Assembly: GCA_033398695.1 (NCBI GenBank)
Contig: CM065816.1
Location: forward strand, 130,111,358 to 130,175,357
Direction of reading: 5' to 3'
Source of the DNA: Orobanche coerulescens
Taxonomy: Eukaryota > Streptophyta > Magnoliopsida > Lamiales > Orobanchaceae
Length of the DNA: 64,000 nt
The position numbers and the translations under genes were made by a program. Under the pieces are notes generated by a model. It had not been told where the DNA came from. It was given only the letters and a program-made list of their open reading frames with translations, and searched no databases. Positions 54,757-64,000 of the stretch are shown piece after piece (the stretch's first letter is position 1; the number at the start of each line of letters is the position of its first letter).

Positions 54757-55285
54757 TTATACCAACTTTGATAGAACGGACTTACAAACTGGATCTTTTG
54801 AGATTAATTTTTCATGACTATAACGTTCCCATTCATCCTTGAATTGCATCCACAAAGCCAATAGTTCACGATGAACGTATCCACTCGGATGTGCATCAAG
54901 AATCTGTTGAATATCATGATCCATAGATTCCTTACTCAATCCATCCTTGATAAATGTTATTTTATCTTCTCGATTTTTGGATACAAACCCACAGATTTGC
55001 ATCGTGTGTCACATGTCCACCGAGCACATTTATAGCACCCACCTAATCTTTTTGCTCTCCGTTTCTTTGCAAAACTACTCTTACCTTGCACTGCATGTAC
55101 TTAAATGAATTTGAAAATTCGCCAGATAGTCGAACTTGTGCTTCGATCAACCATCGAATATCTTCTGGGATGCCATTTCTCATTAGCACCCTTAATCTTT
55201 CGAGTCGACCTCGATAAATTCTTTTTATGATATTCACTGGAAGAGATGGATAATATTTACGAAGATTCGAAAGCATTGAATCCAT
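54757..55285 (-). pseudogene. Small basic Cys-rich protein, cassette gene 1 (LARD-B copy)
   Basis: The ATG at 55285 opens an 80-codon frame with an N-terminal helical segment and basic residues. A frame change near 55070-55080 moves the KKRRAKR patch and the Cys cluster (four Cys in C-x2-C-x4-C-x3-C spacing, about 55005-55045) into a second frame. A further shift near 55000 leads into a third, which ends at 54757. Overall about 165 residues. The layout matches the LARD-A copy, with each copy broken at a different place. The family resemblance to viral nucleic-acid-binding proteins is tentative. Confidence 0.45.
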
Positions 55286-55336
55286 TATGATATTCAGACC
55301 CTGGGTATGGGTGAATTTTGTGAATACAATGATAAT

Positions 55337-55346
55337 CTATTTATAG
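55337..55346 (-). promoter_or_regulatory. TATA box of the antisense cassette, LARD-B
   Basis: Minus strand CTATAAATAG, 51 bases before the ATG at 55285; identical to the box at 33861-33870. Confidence 0.55.
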
Positions 55347-56540
55347 ATTGGAATTACGCGTATGAGATTTGACTCCGCGTCCTGAAGCGTATGAACTACG
55401 GCTCTCTATATTTGAATAATGAACATAATATGATATGTAGGAGCAACAACTCCATGTTGATAATGATGTGCAAAATGGCACCGAAAGATGATGTGATGTG
55501 CCGGTAAAATATCTATATGGTGATATAGACACATCATCTTCAAATATTTGTTCTCGATTAATATCACTACTAGCCAATATTGGGAATGAATCCCTAATAA
55601 ATTTGGAATATATTAAGGGGGAGTATGGGTCCACTTCCTCTACATGTGAACTACTAGTATTATGGATCCACTAGATAGTCACATGTTTATATGACTCGTA
55701 ATCAGAAATTTACGAGATTATTTGCTCACGGTTTGAGCATATATTCCATATCAAATTGAGCTAGTAATATATTCCAAATAAACTTGAATAGATCCCAGAA
55801 AGGATCAAGATATGTGCATACAAGTGGGATATCAATTGGCATACAATTTGAAGTCCTCCATCCAATATCGAGAACATAATATATAAACTCCCATGACTGA
55901 AGCTGAATACTGAGATACTGGCATATGTGTTTGGTGCTCAAGAAATCTCTCAGCATGAGGGAGAGTATTGGTAGTTGGAAATATGTGAAATGCATCACAA
56001 TATATCCTCACAACTCAAATATGAACTTGAAGTTCAAAGATGCATGACATATTATTAATCTTTGGTACTAACTACAACTGCTTTGATAAATACATAATAA
56101 TTCCCCGAATATGAATCAAAGCAAATGATAAAAGGAGGCATGTACTTTTGAGAAGTATATAGACATAACCACAATGTGTAATCCCAATGGGTGATTGGTA
56201 ATGAGATATCTCGGCAAGTTATGTTGCCATGGGGAAATATTGAAAAATGTCGACACAATATAGCGCTATGAATAAAATGAGGATATCAATGATTGGAAAA
56301 AGGATATCGATAGATAATATGAGGATATCCATGACTGTGAAATATGGATATTGGAAATGAGGATATTTAAATCCATGATTTGTGAAAATGAGAATATTGA
56401 AATCCATCAAAATTGAAATATATGCCCTTTTAATAAAATGAAATATATGGACTTACTGAAAGTGACTCGTAAGGAGATTTTGAACATATTATCAGTACGG
56501 GCAGTCACTCAAAATAAAGCATTGTGAACGAAAATTATCT
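55347..56540. other. LARD-B interior without recognised gene
   Basis: Inverted counterpart of about 32741-33860. Contains the conserved but unassigned frame at 55726-55998 (minus) and diverged repeats of ATGAGGATATC at 56275-56400. Confidence 0.45.
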
Positions 56541-57105
56541 GCTGTACTCTTTTCCTTGACTGAGGTTTTATCCCACTGGGTTTTCCCAGCAAGGTTTTTA
56601 ACGAGGCAGCTTAATCACAACTAATATGAAATTTCCAAAAGAGATTTGGAATATATTGCAAAGAATATGAGTTCGATATTATAAACTGCACTGAAGATGA
56701 TATTCAGAGGATTATTGAAATGCTTGGGGCATATTTATAAAATACGCGTTGCACTCTTTTTCCCTTGACTGAGATTTTGTCCCATTGGGTTTTCCTAGCA
56801 AGGTTTTTAACGAGGCAACTGGAATGGCGTATTAGTATGAATAATGTACTCTTTTTCCTTCATTAGCATTTTTCCCATAGGGTTTTTCCTAATAAGGTTT
56901 TAACGAGGCATATTCATGGCATAATGAGGAACACTTCAAAGATCAAGATTATTCCTCAAAGCTTGAAAAGAGAAGGAGTTGTTGTACTCTTTTTTCTTCG
57001 ATCAAGTTTTTCCCACTGGGTTTTCTTGACAAGGTTTTAATGAGGCAACACATGGATACTCCAACGAATGATATACATGACAGATTCACTCAGTTTTTGT
57101 CCCAC
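56541..57105 (+). repeat. LARD-B 3' region: dispersed CCTCGTTAAAA repeats
   Basis: Inverted counterpart of 32120-32740, with four to five blocks sharing TCCCAYTGGGTTTTC and TTTTTAACGAGGCA. It is cut at 57105 by CACTA-2. Confidence 0.75.
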
Positions 57106-57147
57106 CACTACTAGGAAAATATGATTCAACATCGCCCAATTTACATC

Positions 57148-57405
57148 GGTTTTTAAGAAAAACGATGTAAAAAAAAGGCGGTGGTGTAATTGTAATTTTT
57201 TTAAATGTTAACATCGGTTCTTAGCAGAACCGATGTGAATTTCAGTTGTTTAACATCGGTTTTGTAAAAACCGATGTGAATATCAGTAGCTTAACATCAG
57301 TTTTTTAGAAACCGATGTGAATATCAGTAGCTTAACATCAGTTTTTTTAGAAACCGATGTGAATAGCAGTAGTTTAACATCGGATTTAATGTGTAACCGA
57401 TGTGA
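57148..57405. repeat. CACTA-2 subterminal hairpin array
   Basis: Six units of about 42 bp, each an inverted repeat AACATCGGTT ... AACCGATGT with a short loop. The same role is expected as for the CACTA-1 array, with a different motif. Confidence 0.85.
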
Positions 57406-58870
57406 AACGTTTATATTTTTCTTTCAACCCTACGCAGGCAGTCTTCCTCCTTTCATTTGTCTAACACTCAACGAACAGTCTTCCCCTTTCATCCTACGCA
57501 GGCGGTCTTCCTCCTTCATCATCCCTAATCTCAATCGCTCTACATCATCCATCATCCCCGTTTCATCAATCCCTCAAAGGTGAAAGCTCCCAGCAGCCAA
57601 ATTTAGGGATAATTACGCGGTGAGAACATGATTGAGTATTACGCCGTTTTAGTGTAAAGACCTAGGGTTTTTTTGGGCGTCATCTCCGATTAAACACACT
57701 AGAAAGAGAGCCGCCAGTTCCCCAACAAGCGAACAGCAGATATCGTCGGCAGTCGTATTCTCCAGAGGTAACTCAATCCTTTGTACTTTTCGTTGCACTT
57801 TTGATTCTATGGTCTGGTTTTCCTTCTTTGTTTTTGTGTGCATGAATTTGAAGCTTGGCGAATGGTTTTATTTGAACACTTAAAAATTCGTATCGGTGCC
57901 TTAAAATTGTGTTACCATCTCCCATTTGTTCATATTTATGTATTTGAATGAATATTTTGTTTTATTGGTGAAGCTTATCATCATGAAGTGATCTTATCTG
58001 GCTTTGTTTGATGCTTGAAATTTTCACCGTTCAAACTACTGTATTGAAATATTTTGATTAAAATAAATTTTACCAATTAAAGGATTTTCATTTGTACAAT
58101 ATATTCTTTGTTGTGAATCCTTTCTATGTAAATTGCTTGTTGATTTATCGAAAATTTGTTCGGTTCAGGTATTTCGACCTTTGTTAGATTTCTCGATTTT
58201 AGTTAATCTCAATTTTTGACAGCTTTTAGTTAATTTACATGCTGTCAGGATTTTCCGACTGTTTTTTAACCCGTTTCTAGTCCGAGAAGGGAAAAACTTA
58301 TAAAAGTGTAAATCATGTTTTTACCTTTAAAAGTAGTGCTCGCGCACGTCGTAACTCTTAAAAACGAAGAAGTTATGGTCTATCAAAAGATATGCTGAAA
58401 ATATATATTTTTACACTATTGATAGCTTTTAGTTTATGCTGAAAATTTACTTCAAAGTCATTTTTGGATGCCTTAACATCGGAATTAGCTGAAACGGACG
58501 AAATAAAAGTTGTAATATATCAAATATATACATATTAGTCAAGTCGGATACTTTTCAAAATGTTTTATACTTGTTTAGTCGCTAAAAGTGTATGTTACGA
58601 CTATTGATAGTCAACATCGACAAAACTATATTTTACCAACTAAATCTTTATACAAACATGTACGGGCGATATAACATTTTATAAAATGCATACATAACAT
58701 ATCATTGTTGTGCAACCCAGTGTCAAAACAAACATAATACCATAATAGTTACATTCTTGCGGAATCTTACTAGTTACATTCTTGTTAGATGTTACTTTCG
58801 TTTTGAATATCTTCTCGTCATTTGGTTTTGAAACTATTTTGTTTGTCCAAATTGATCTAACAGTCTTAAA
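57406..58870 (+). other. CACTA-2 leader of the TNP2 gene
   Basis: A C/T-rich leader (57440-57600) and an AT-rich, probably intronic region precede the start codon at 58871. No gene is seen. Confidence 0.5.
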
Positions 58871-60424
58871 ATGGATCGAGTTTGGATGAAAGCTAGTCGA
58901 ATAAGTGATGAATATGAGAATGGAGTTGAACAATTTCTAGAATTTACACAAAAAAATCGACCAGAACCCGATCAAAAGTATTATTGTCCTTGTATCAATT
59001 GTGTGAATGGAAGAAGACATGAAGTTGGCAAGATTCGAGAACATCTTCTTTGTGATGGAATTAACAAGAATTATAAAATATGGACATGGCATGGTGAATT
59101 GATGGACTTTTCAAGTGAGCACTCGAAAGACACTCATGCATTGATGTGGATACATATGATTGAGTTGAAGACATGATTCGTGATGTTGGACAAGAATCTT
59201 TTCAACGAGCACATGTGTATGATACGTTGAAAAGTGATTCAGAGATACCTTTGTGGCCGGGATGTAAACTCTTTGCACGGTTGTCAGCAGTGTTAAAACT
59301 GGTTAATCTGAAGGCAAGAAATGGATGGAGTGATAAAAGCTTTACCGAATTGCTTGAACTTAATTGTTCATTTAGTAAGGGAAATTAGAGTATGTGGTCC
59401 CGTTTATTTAAGGTGGATGTATCCTGTTGAGCGGTACATGAAGATCTTAAAAGGGTATACCAAAAATCCACATCATACGGAATTATCTATTGTCGAGAGA
59501 TACATTGCCGAAGAAGCTATTGAGTTTTGTACAGATTACTTGTCAAAGATAGAAGCTGTAGGGATACCGAAGCCTCGTCATGATGGGAGACATGGAGGTA
59601 AGGGAACTCGCGGTGTGAAAGTCCAAACTAAGAGTCGAGACGAAGTGTTTCAAGCGCATTTGTATATATTAAATAACACTGACGAGGTCCTCCCTTACTT
59701 GACTGCTCACAAAAATCTTCTAAAGATGAATTATCCTCGCATGAACGAAAAATGGTTGTTGAACGAGCATAACAAAACTTTCTTAAAGTGGTTTAAAGAA
59801 AAAATTAGTCTTGATAATAGTGCTTCCGATACATTAAAATGGTTGGCACACGGGCCTAAGTTTGATGTCATTACTTGGAGTGGATATGATATCAATAATT
59901 GCTCCTTCTACACAAAGTCACAGGATGACAAGAGTACTGTTCAAAACAGTGGGGTCACTCTTCAGGCCGAGTCCATGCACTTTTCTAGTTCTAAAGATAA
60001 AAATCCTGTTATGGCATCTGTAACTTACTTTGGAGTCGTTGAAGATATTTGGGAGGTTGATTATGTCATATTTCGAGTGCCTGTTTTTAAGTGTAAGTGG
60101 GTTGATAATAACACAGGTTTGCGAATTGATGAGTTGGGATTTAGATTGGTAGACCTTCGCAAGGTAGCTTGTATGGACGAGCCTTTCATCATGGCATGTC
60201 AAGCAAAACAGGTGTTTTATATCAACGATCCATGTGATGAAAGATGGTCAGTGGTGCTTCAAGGTAGAAGCATGGATGTTACTCATGAAGATGAAGGCTC
60301 AACACTTGAAAATTATGAGACCGTTGCACGCATGCCTTCTATGATGGAAGAAAATGAAGTGGATGATGTACATGCTACTCGTCATGATCATGATGAAGGC
60401 ATATGGGAGAACGTTCTTATATAA
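58871..60424 (+). pseudogene. TNP2-like transposase of CACTA-2, catalytic domain deleted
   Basis: The N-terminus (58871-59173) is the Transpos_assoc domain with YYCPCINCVNGRR. A frame change at about 59165 leads to DMIRDVGQESF, LWPGCKLFARLSAVLKL and NGWSDKSFTELLE. At about 59350 the sequence jumps, with another frame change, straight to LIVHLVREIRVCGPVYLRW, which belongs to the downstream DUF4218 domain. DUF4216 follows, to the stop at 60422. The whole Transposase_21 catalytic domain is therefore missing. The C-terminal 350 residues are open, which suggests a fairly recent deletion. Confidence 0.87.
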
Positions 60425-61128
60425 ACTAGGCTTTTACCTTTGGATTTTTATTTTGTTATTTTCTAATATTTAATATGTGTAATGTTAAACGTGATTTCAG
60501 TTTACAATCTTGGGGCATGTAAATATTCCTCCCTTTATATGTAGATCGAGCAATTCAAATTGAGTTCATAATTTTCCTCGAAAGTTAAGAGTTCTTGAAA
60601 TCTTTTGCCTATTATCTTTATATGTTTCAACATGATTTCATTTGGCCTCATTGTATTTCTTAATGTTTTTTAAACATTTTGTTTCTAATTGTGGGTTTTC
60701 GTTGTTGCTTATGTAAATTCATATTATGATGTGATGGAATGGGGTGTTGATGGATAGGCCCGGGGGGTCGCGGGGGTGGGGGTGGGAGCACTGACCCCCT
60801 CTCAAATATTTGTGAGGGGTAATTTCATTCACTAAGAATACAACAAGATAGCTCAAGTAGCAAGTAAAAGTTCTTATGAATACATTTACTTTAGTTCATT
60901 TTAAAGTTGATATGGTATGTTTTTGTGTTAAATGCTAACAAAACATAATTTTGGTTTTCACATTTTTCACAATTGTAGCTCAACATTTAATCATTTGCAA
61001 TTTTATTCTCTCTCTCTCTATCTCTCTCTATCTCTCAACGGTGTGTAGATTTCAAAAAAAAAATATCCAATATTATGCATTTGCATTTATGTTGGAAACA
61101 ATGTTCTTAATGCTCCATTTTTTATCAG
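60425..61128. other. Region between TNP2 remnant and HisRS exons
   Basis: AT-rich with a G-run cluster at 60762-60786 and a CT microsatellite at 61008-61037. No CACTA terminus and no upstream HisRS exon can be recognised. Confidence 0.5.
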
Positions 61129-62669
61129 GCTGAGGCAGAGCTGATTTATTCTATTGTCACATTTTTCAAGCGCATTGGAATTACATCATCAGATGTTGGG
61201 TTTAAAGTTTCTAGCAGAAAGGTATGGAGCTAGATGGGGTTTCTCAAAAGAACTTCAGATTGTTGAGTTGGCATGCTTATGTTTGGGATTTGCGTGTAGC
61301 ATTTTGTTTCTAACCGAGTGTAGCACTTAACTTTTACTTGAAGAACACTGATCCATGACCTTTATATGTATTGTCTCGCCAGGTTTTGCAAGAAGTTTTG
61401 AGACGCTATTCAATACCAGAAAATTTATTTGGCAGGGTTTGTGTAATAGTAGATAAGGTTAGTTTGATCATGAGGTGTCTATGAATATATTTTGCAGAAA
61501 AATTAATTTGGCAGAAAAATTGTTTTGCTACATTTCTGCATTTTTTTTTGAGCAAATTGAACTCAAGTATGAGGAAGAAAAGGAAGAGCATATTAACATT
61601 CGACGTGAATTTTATCAAACACTTTTCTGTGGCCTAGGTATGGACATACCTCTATGCTCCAACAAGGAAAGTCAGCACTACTTTTTTGGCACACGATTTG
61701 GTCTAGCATCCAGTTGTATGCATGACAAAACCCCTTGAATTTGATAATCTTATATATGTTATTTGATGTTAATGGTTCCCTGAGTTGTGGTTTTAAGTTG
61801 GATTGCTATATCAAGTGATATGCGGTAATTATCATTACACAGCTCTTGAAAAAATAATGTAACTTAGTGATTTGCTATTGCTCTCTCTAGTCTCTCCGCA
61901 GACAATTTCTTTTTTGTTGTTTCTCTGTTTGTTGACTTCTTGTTCCTCTATTTTCTTTTATTTTAAAATTCTTTAACAGTTGGAGAAGCTTCCTATAGAT
62001 GATATCAAGAAAGAGTTGAGGTCTTCCGAGTTATCAGAGGAGGCTGTTGAAGAGCTATTGCATATCCTTTCTGTAAAATCTTTAACAAAGTTGGAAGGTT
62101 AGTGTAGTCGCATATTTATTTTTCCAAGTTATCACGATTATTGCATCTATGGTGTACAAAGACAAAGATTGATGGGATCAAGTGTATAGTGACTTAGAAA
62201 AGTATATTGCGCTAATGGTAAGGCTATACCAGTTTTTACATTTTAGACAGACGAAGTCAAATATTGCTCCTCCAACGGTTTGGATAAAAGGGTGTCGTCC
62301 CATTGCTGGCAGGATACAACACAATGTGGTCTTTGATTAATTGAAGTTGTTATAGATGTTCATTGGAGAAATCTTAGAAAAGGCTTGCCATTTCTTTCCT
62401 TCATCTAGTTCTGTTGAATTTCTTTCTTCAGTGGGTCTGGGTGAATTAGGCATTCTCGAACTCTTTAGTTCTTTTCGAGGAGTCATAATCTTCATTATTT
62501 TCTTATTTTCTTGCAAATCATTACAGAGAAACTTGGGGCTCCGTTGGAAGCCCTTGCTGATTTGAAGCAACTATTCTCACTTGCTGAAAAGTATGGCTAC
62601 TCTGAGTGGATCCAATTTGATGCATCTGTTGTACGTGGCTTAGCCTACTACACTGGAATCATTTTCGAG
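61129..62669 (+). CDS. Histidyl-tRNA synthetase, four internal exons (partial gene, possibly captured)
   Basis: Exons 61129-61221, 61383-61457, 61980-62097 and 62527-62669 join in frame, with AG before and GT after each. They read AELIYSIVTFFKRIGIT, VLQEVLRRYSIPENLFG, LEKLPIDDIKKELRSSEL and WIQFDASVVRGLAYYTG. This is the middle of a class II HisRS of plant organellar type, which charges tRNA-His. The last block is the class II motif around R-G-x-x-Y-Y-T-G. No stop or frameshift occurs in the ~143 codons. N-terminal exons are absent upstream, where CACTA-2 sits, and the next exon is not found before the gypsy III LTR at 63073. It is either the remains of a host gene invaded by transposons or a fragment captured by CACTA-2. 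Confidence 0.88.
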
Positions 62670-63072
62670 GTATATCCTAAAAAAAAAAAATCTTATCTTT
62701 GCATGCGTTAATGTTGGTGTTAATTTGCAGGGATACTACAAAACTACCTGAAGTTTTGGCCTAATTACATAAAAACTCAATTATCTTTCAATTATCCAAA
62801 AAAAAAAAAAAAAACTGGATGTATAACGAACAGCCTCATGAGGATGTTTTGCATTTTCTGAAAAAATATGCAGTTTGAGGGGTGGGCTATGGCTACGGCT
62901 AAAACTTATTTGAGGGGTGGGCTTATACAGTTTTCTTTTAACAAGTTCTAGTTGGATTTTTAAAATTTTCTCCTATGCTGAGGCCCGCTCTGTTTGCCCC
63001 TGCTTCCGCCCCTGCTATTGCTGAGAATATTAACAAATGAATGATTACTGCAAGTTCTGAATACTTCGTTTG
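62670..63072 (+). other. Probable HisRS intron up to gypsy III
   Basis: Starts with GTATATCC after the last exon. It contains A-runs at 62679-62690 and 62800-62815 and no coding block. The gypsy III LTR begins at 63073. Confidence 0.6.
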
Positions 63073-64000
63073 TGTAATATCCGTATTTTTCTTTTCCTTG
63101 TATTTTCGTTTTTGGTGTATTTCTCGGTCGTAGTGACCCTCGTGTATCTTTCAGTGTGTCCTTCCTGTCAAACTGTTGAACTGTATCCTCGTTGTTGTTG
63201 TGCGGAACCGCCGTTTCGGGGTTGCCGTGGATCCATTGCGTGTTGTTGGCCCCCAAATATTGATTCCTATCGTTTTATTCCCTTTTCCGGATCATTTTTA
63301 GCATTTTGGAACCCAAAGGGGGTATGGGCCGCGGCACAAGGTGTGTGCGCCGCGGCACACAAATTCCTTCAATTGATAGTCGAACAAACTGTACTGTGTG
63401 CCGCGGCACACCCATCCGGTGCCGCGGCACAGTGCCAGGCCAGTGCCGCGGCACACCTATCCGGTGCCGCGGCACACTCGTGTGTTTTCTGCGGCCAAAA
63501 CCAAACTGTACCGTGTGCCGCGGCACACGCAGGCGGTGCCGCGGCCCAACGCGAAAACACAGGAGTATTTTCTTGGCACGTGCCGCGGCACACTTTGTGC
63601 CGCGGCACAGCGGTCAATTGTGCAGATTCGTCTTTATTAGACGAAATCGGCCGGCTTTTCCCCATTTGTCATCTGCATCGCGAGAGTAGCGAGAGAGAGG
63701 GTATAGAGGGGGAGAGTTCTTCATCCGGGGGTCGATCTTCATCATTTCTTTTCGGTAGTGAGGCTCGGATCAATCTAACGCGCGTTCTACGGATCTTGGT
63801 ACTTGAATCTTCTAAGGTAATGTTCTAAAACCCTATTTCGATTAATTTGGGGGTTTTGGGTTTTTCTTCCGATTCGTTCCGTTTTGTTGGTGGATTCATG
63901 ATGTATACGATTGATATTGTTAGTATCTTTAGTTTCCCTACGGATTCATGGATATTTTGTGGATTTTTACGGAATCGAGAGGGTTTGGTTGTGGTCCGCC
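63073..64000 (+). repeat. Gypsy III LTR (partial), relative of gypsy I
   Basis: Starts TGTAATATCCG and matches the reverse complement of the gypsy I LTR at its start (to about 63240) and at its end (about 63830-64000, as in GAATCGAGAGGGTTTGG). It is in the opposite orientation to gypsy I. The window ends inside it, so whether it is a 5' LTR or a solo LTR is unknown. Confidence 0.85.
63327..63610. promoter_or_regulatory. U3 palindrome array (GTGCCGCGGCAC type), gypsy III
   Basis: About ten copies of the perfect palindrome GTGCCGCGGCAC, or its core GCCGCGGC, lie where gypsy I has TAGCGTGCGCTA. No clear TATA box directly follows it. The long open frames across it on both strands are only readings of the repeat. 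Confidence 0.75.

Larger units (their letters stand above)
38388..57105 (+). mobile_element. LARD-B: sister of LARD-A in inverted orientation, nested by gypsy II
   Basis: The 5' LTR (38388-38623) and primer-binding site are followed by an interior homologous to LARD-A in reverse orientation. It is split at 41653/54109 by gypsy II. The sequence stops at 57105 inside the CCTCGTTAAAA repeat region, where CACTA-2 begins, so the 3' LTR is not in view and would lie beyond CACTA-2. Compared with LARD-A it has an extra GC-rich block carrying a tetraspanin fragment. Confidence 0.82.
57106..64000 (+). mobile_element. CACTA-2, 5' part (3' end not in window)
   Basis: A clean terminus CACTACTAGGAAAATATG follows a CAC triplet, the expected size of a CACTA target duplication. 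Subterminal hairpin repeats, a leader, and a deleted TNP2-like gene come next. No matching 3' terminus or ACCGATGT array appears before the window ends. The right extent is therefore open, and the HisRS exons may or may not lie within the element. Confidence 0.75.

Noticed and set aside
63070..63828. Long open frames across 63070-63828 on both strands
   Set aside because: They run through the GTGCCGCGGCAC array of the gypsy III LTR, giving Ala/Cys/Arg-rich text from a GC-rich repeat; no family features.

Overview
The window is nuclear DNA of a flowering plant. It is almost entirely nested transposable elements, with one recognisable host-type gene fragment near the right end: four in-frame exons of an organellar-type histidyl-tRNA synthetase. 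The evidence for a plant is the element types (CACTA/En-Spm with TNP2-like transposase, chromovirus-type Ty3/gypsy, gag-only gypsy derivatives, Ty1/copia, hAT), the plant-type proteins (LOG-like, tetraspanin-8-like, HisRS) and the GT-AG introns. The species cannot be named from the sequence.

Layout. 1-2157: AT-rich flank with no gene. 2158-17755: CACTA-1, with GTCGTCGGCTAAA-type subterminal arrays at both ends and a third array in the middle. Its TNP2 gene is split by gypsy I (3094-12334, minus strand, TSD GATAT), and a second, TnpA-like gene unit follows. 18143-31150: remnants of an old minus-strand copia element. They are split by a gag-only gypsy derivative (18514-22741, TSD CAGTG) and by copia-2 (22807-31056, plus), which itself carries a solo LTR of the gag-only family (27305-28410). 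31692-38304: LARD-A, a non-autonomous LTR element (TSD TTCTT) with a hAT element in its 5' LTR. 38388-57105: LARD-B, a sister copy in the opposite orientation. It is split by gypsy II (41654-54108, TSD CAGTG), which has itself undergone a tandem duplication of about 4 kb. 57106-end: CACTA-2, with a deleted TNP2, then the HisRS exons, then a gypsy III LTR (63073-end) related to gypsy I.

Four things stand out. First, both LARD copies carry the same two-gene cassette antisense to the retroelement, with its own TATA box: a small basic Cys-rich protein, possibly of viral nucleic-acid-binding type, followed by a LOG-like (cytokinin riboside monophosphate phosphoribohydrolase family) protein. Second, four LTR families hold arrays of short GC-rich palindromes in U3, directly upstream of the TATA box in three of them. 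The palindrome differs between families and is exchanged between gypsy I and its relative gypsy III. Third, copia-2 lacks a tRNA-type primer-binding site; the bases next to its 5' LTR are instead complementary over 14 nt to a segment inside its own LTR. Fourth, the HisRS exons and a tetraspanin fragment look like host sequence captured by transposons.

Most element genes are broken. In gypsy I the damage is almost all in-frame nonsense, mainly TAG in place of CAG. Boundaries given with a matching target-site duplication are firm. Boundaries of CACTA-1, LARD-B (3' end) and CACTA-2 (3' end) are less certain.
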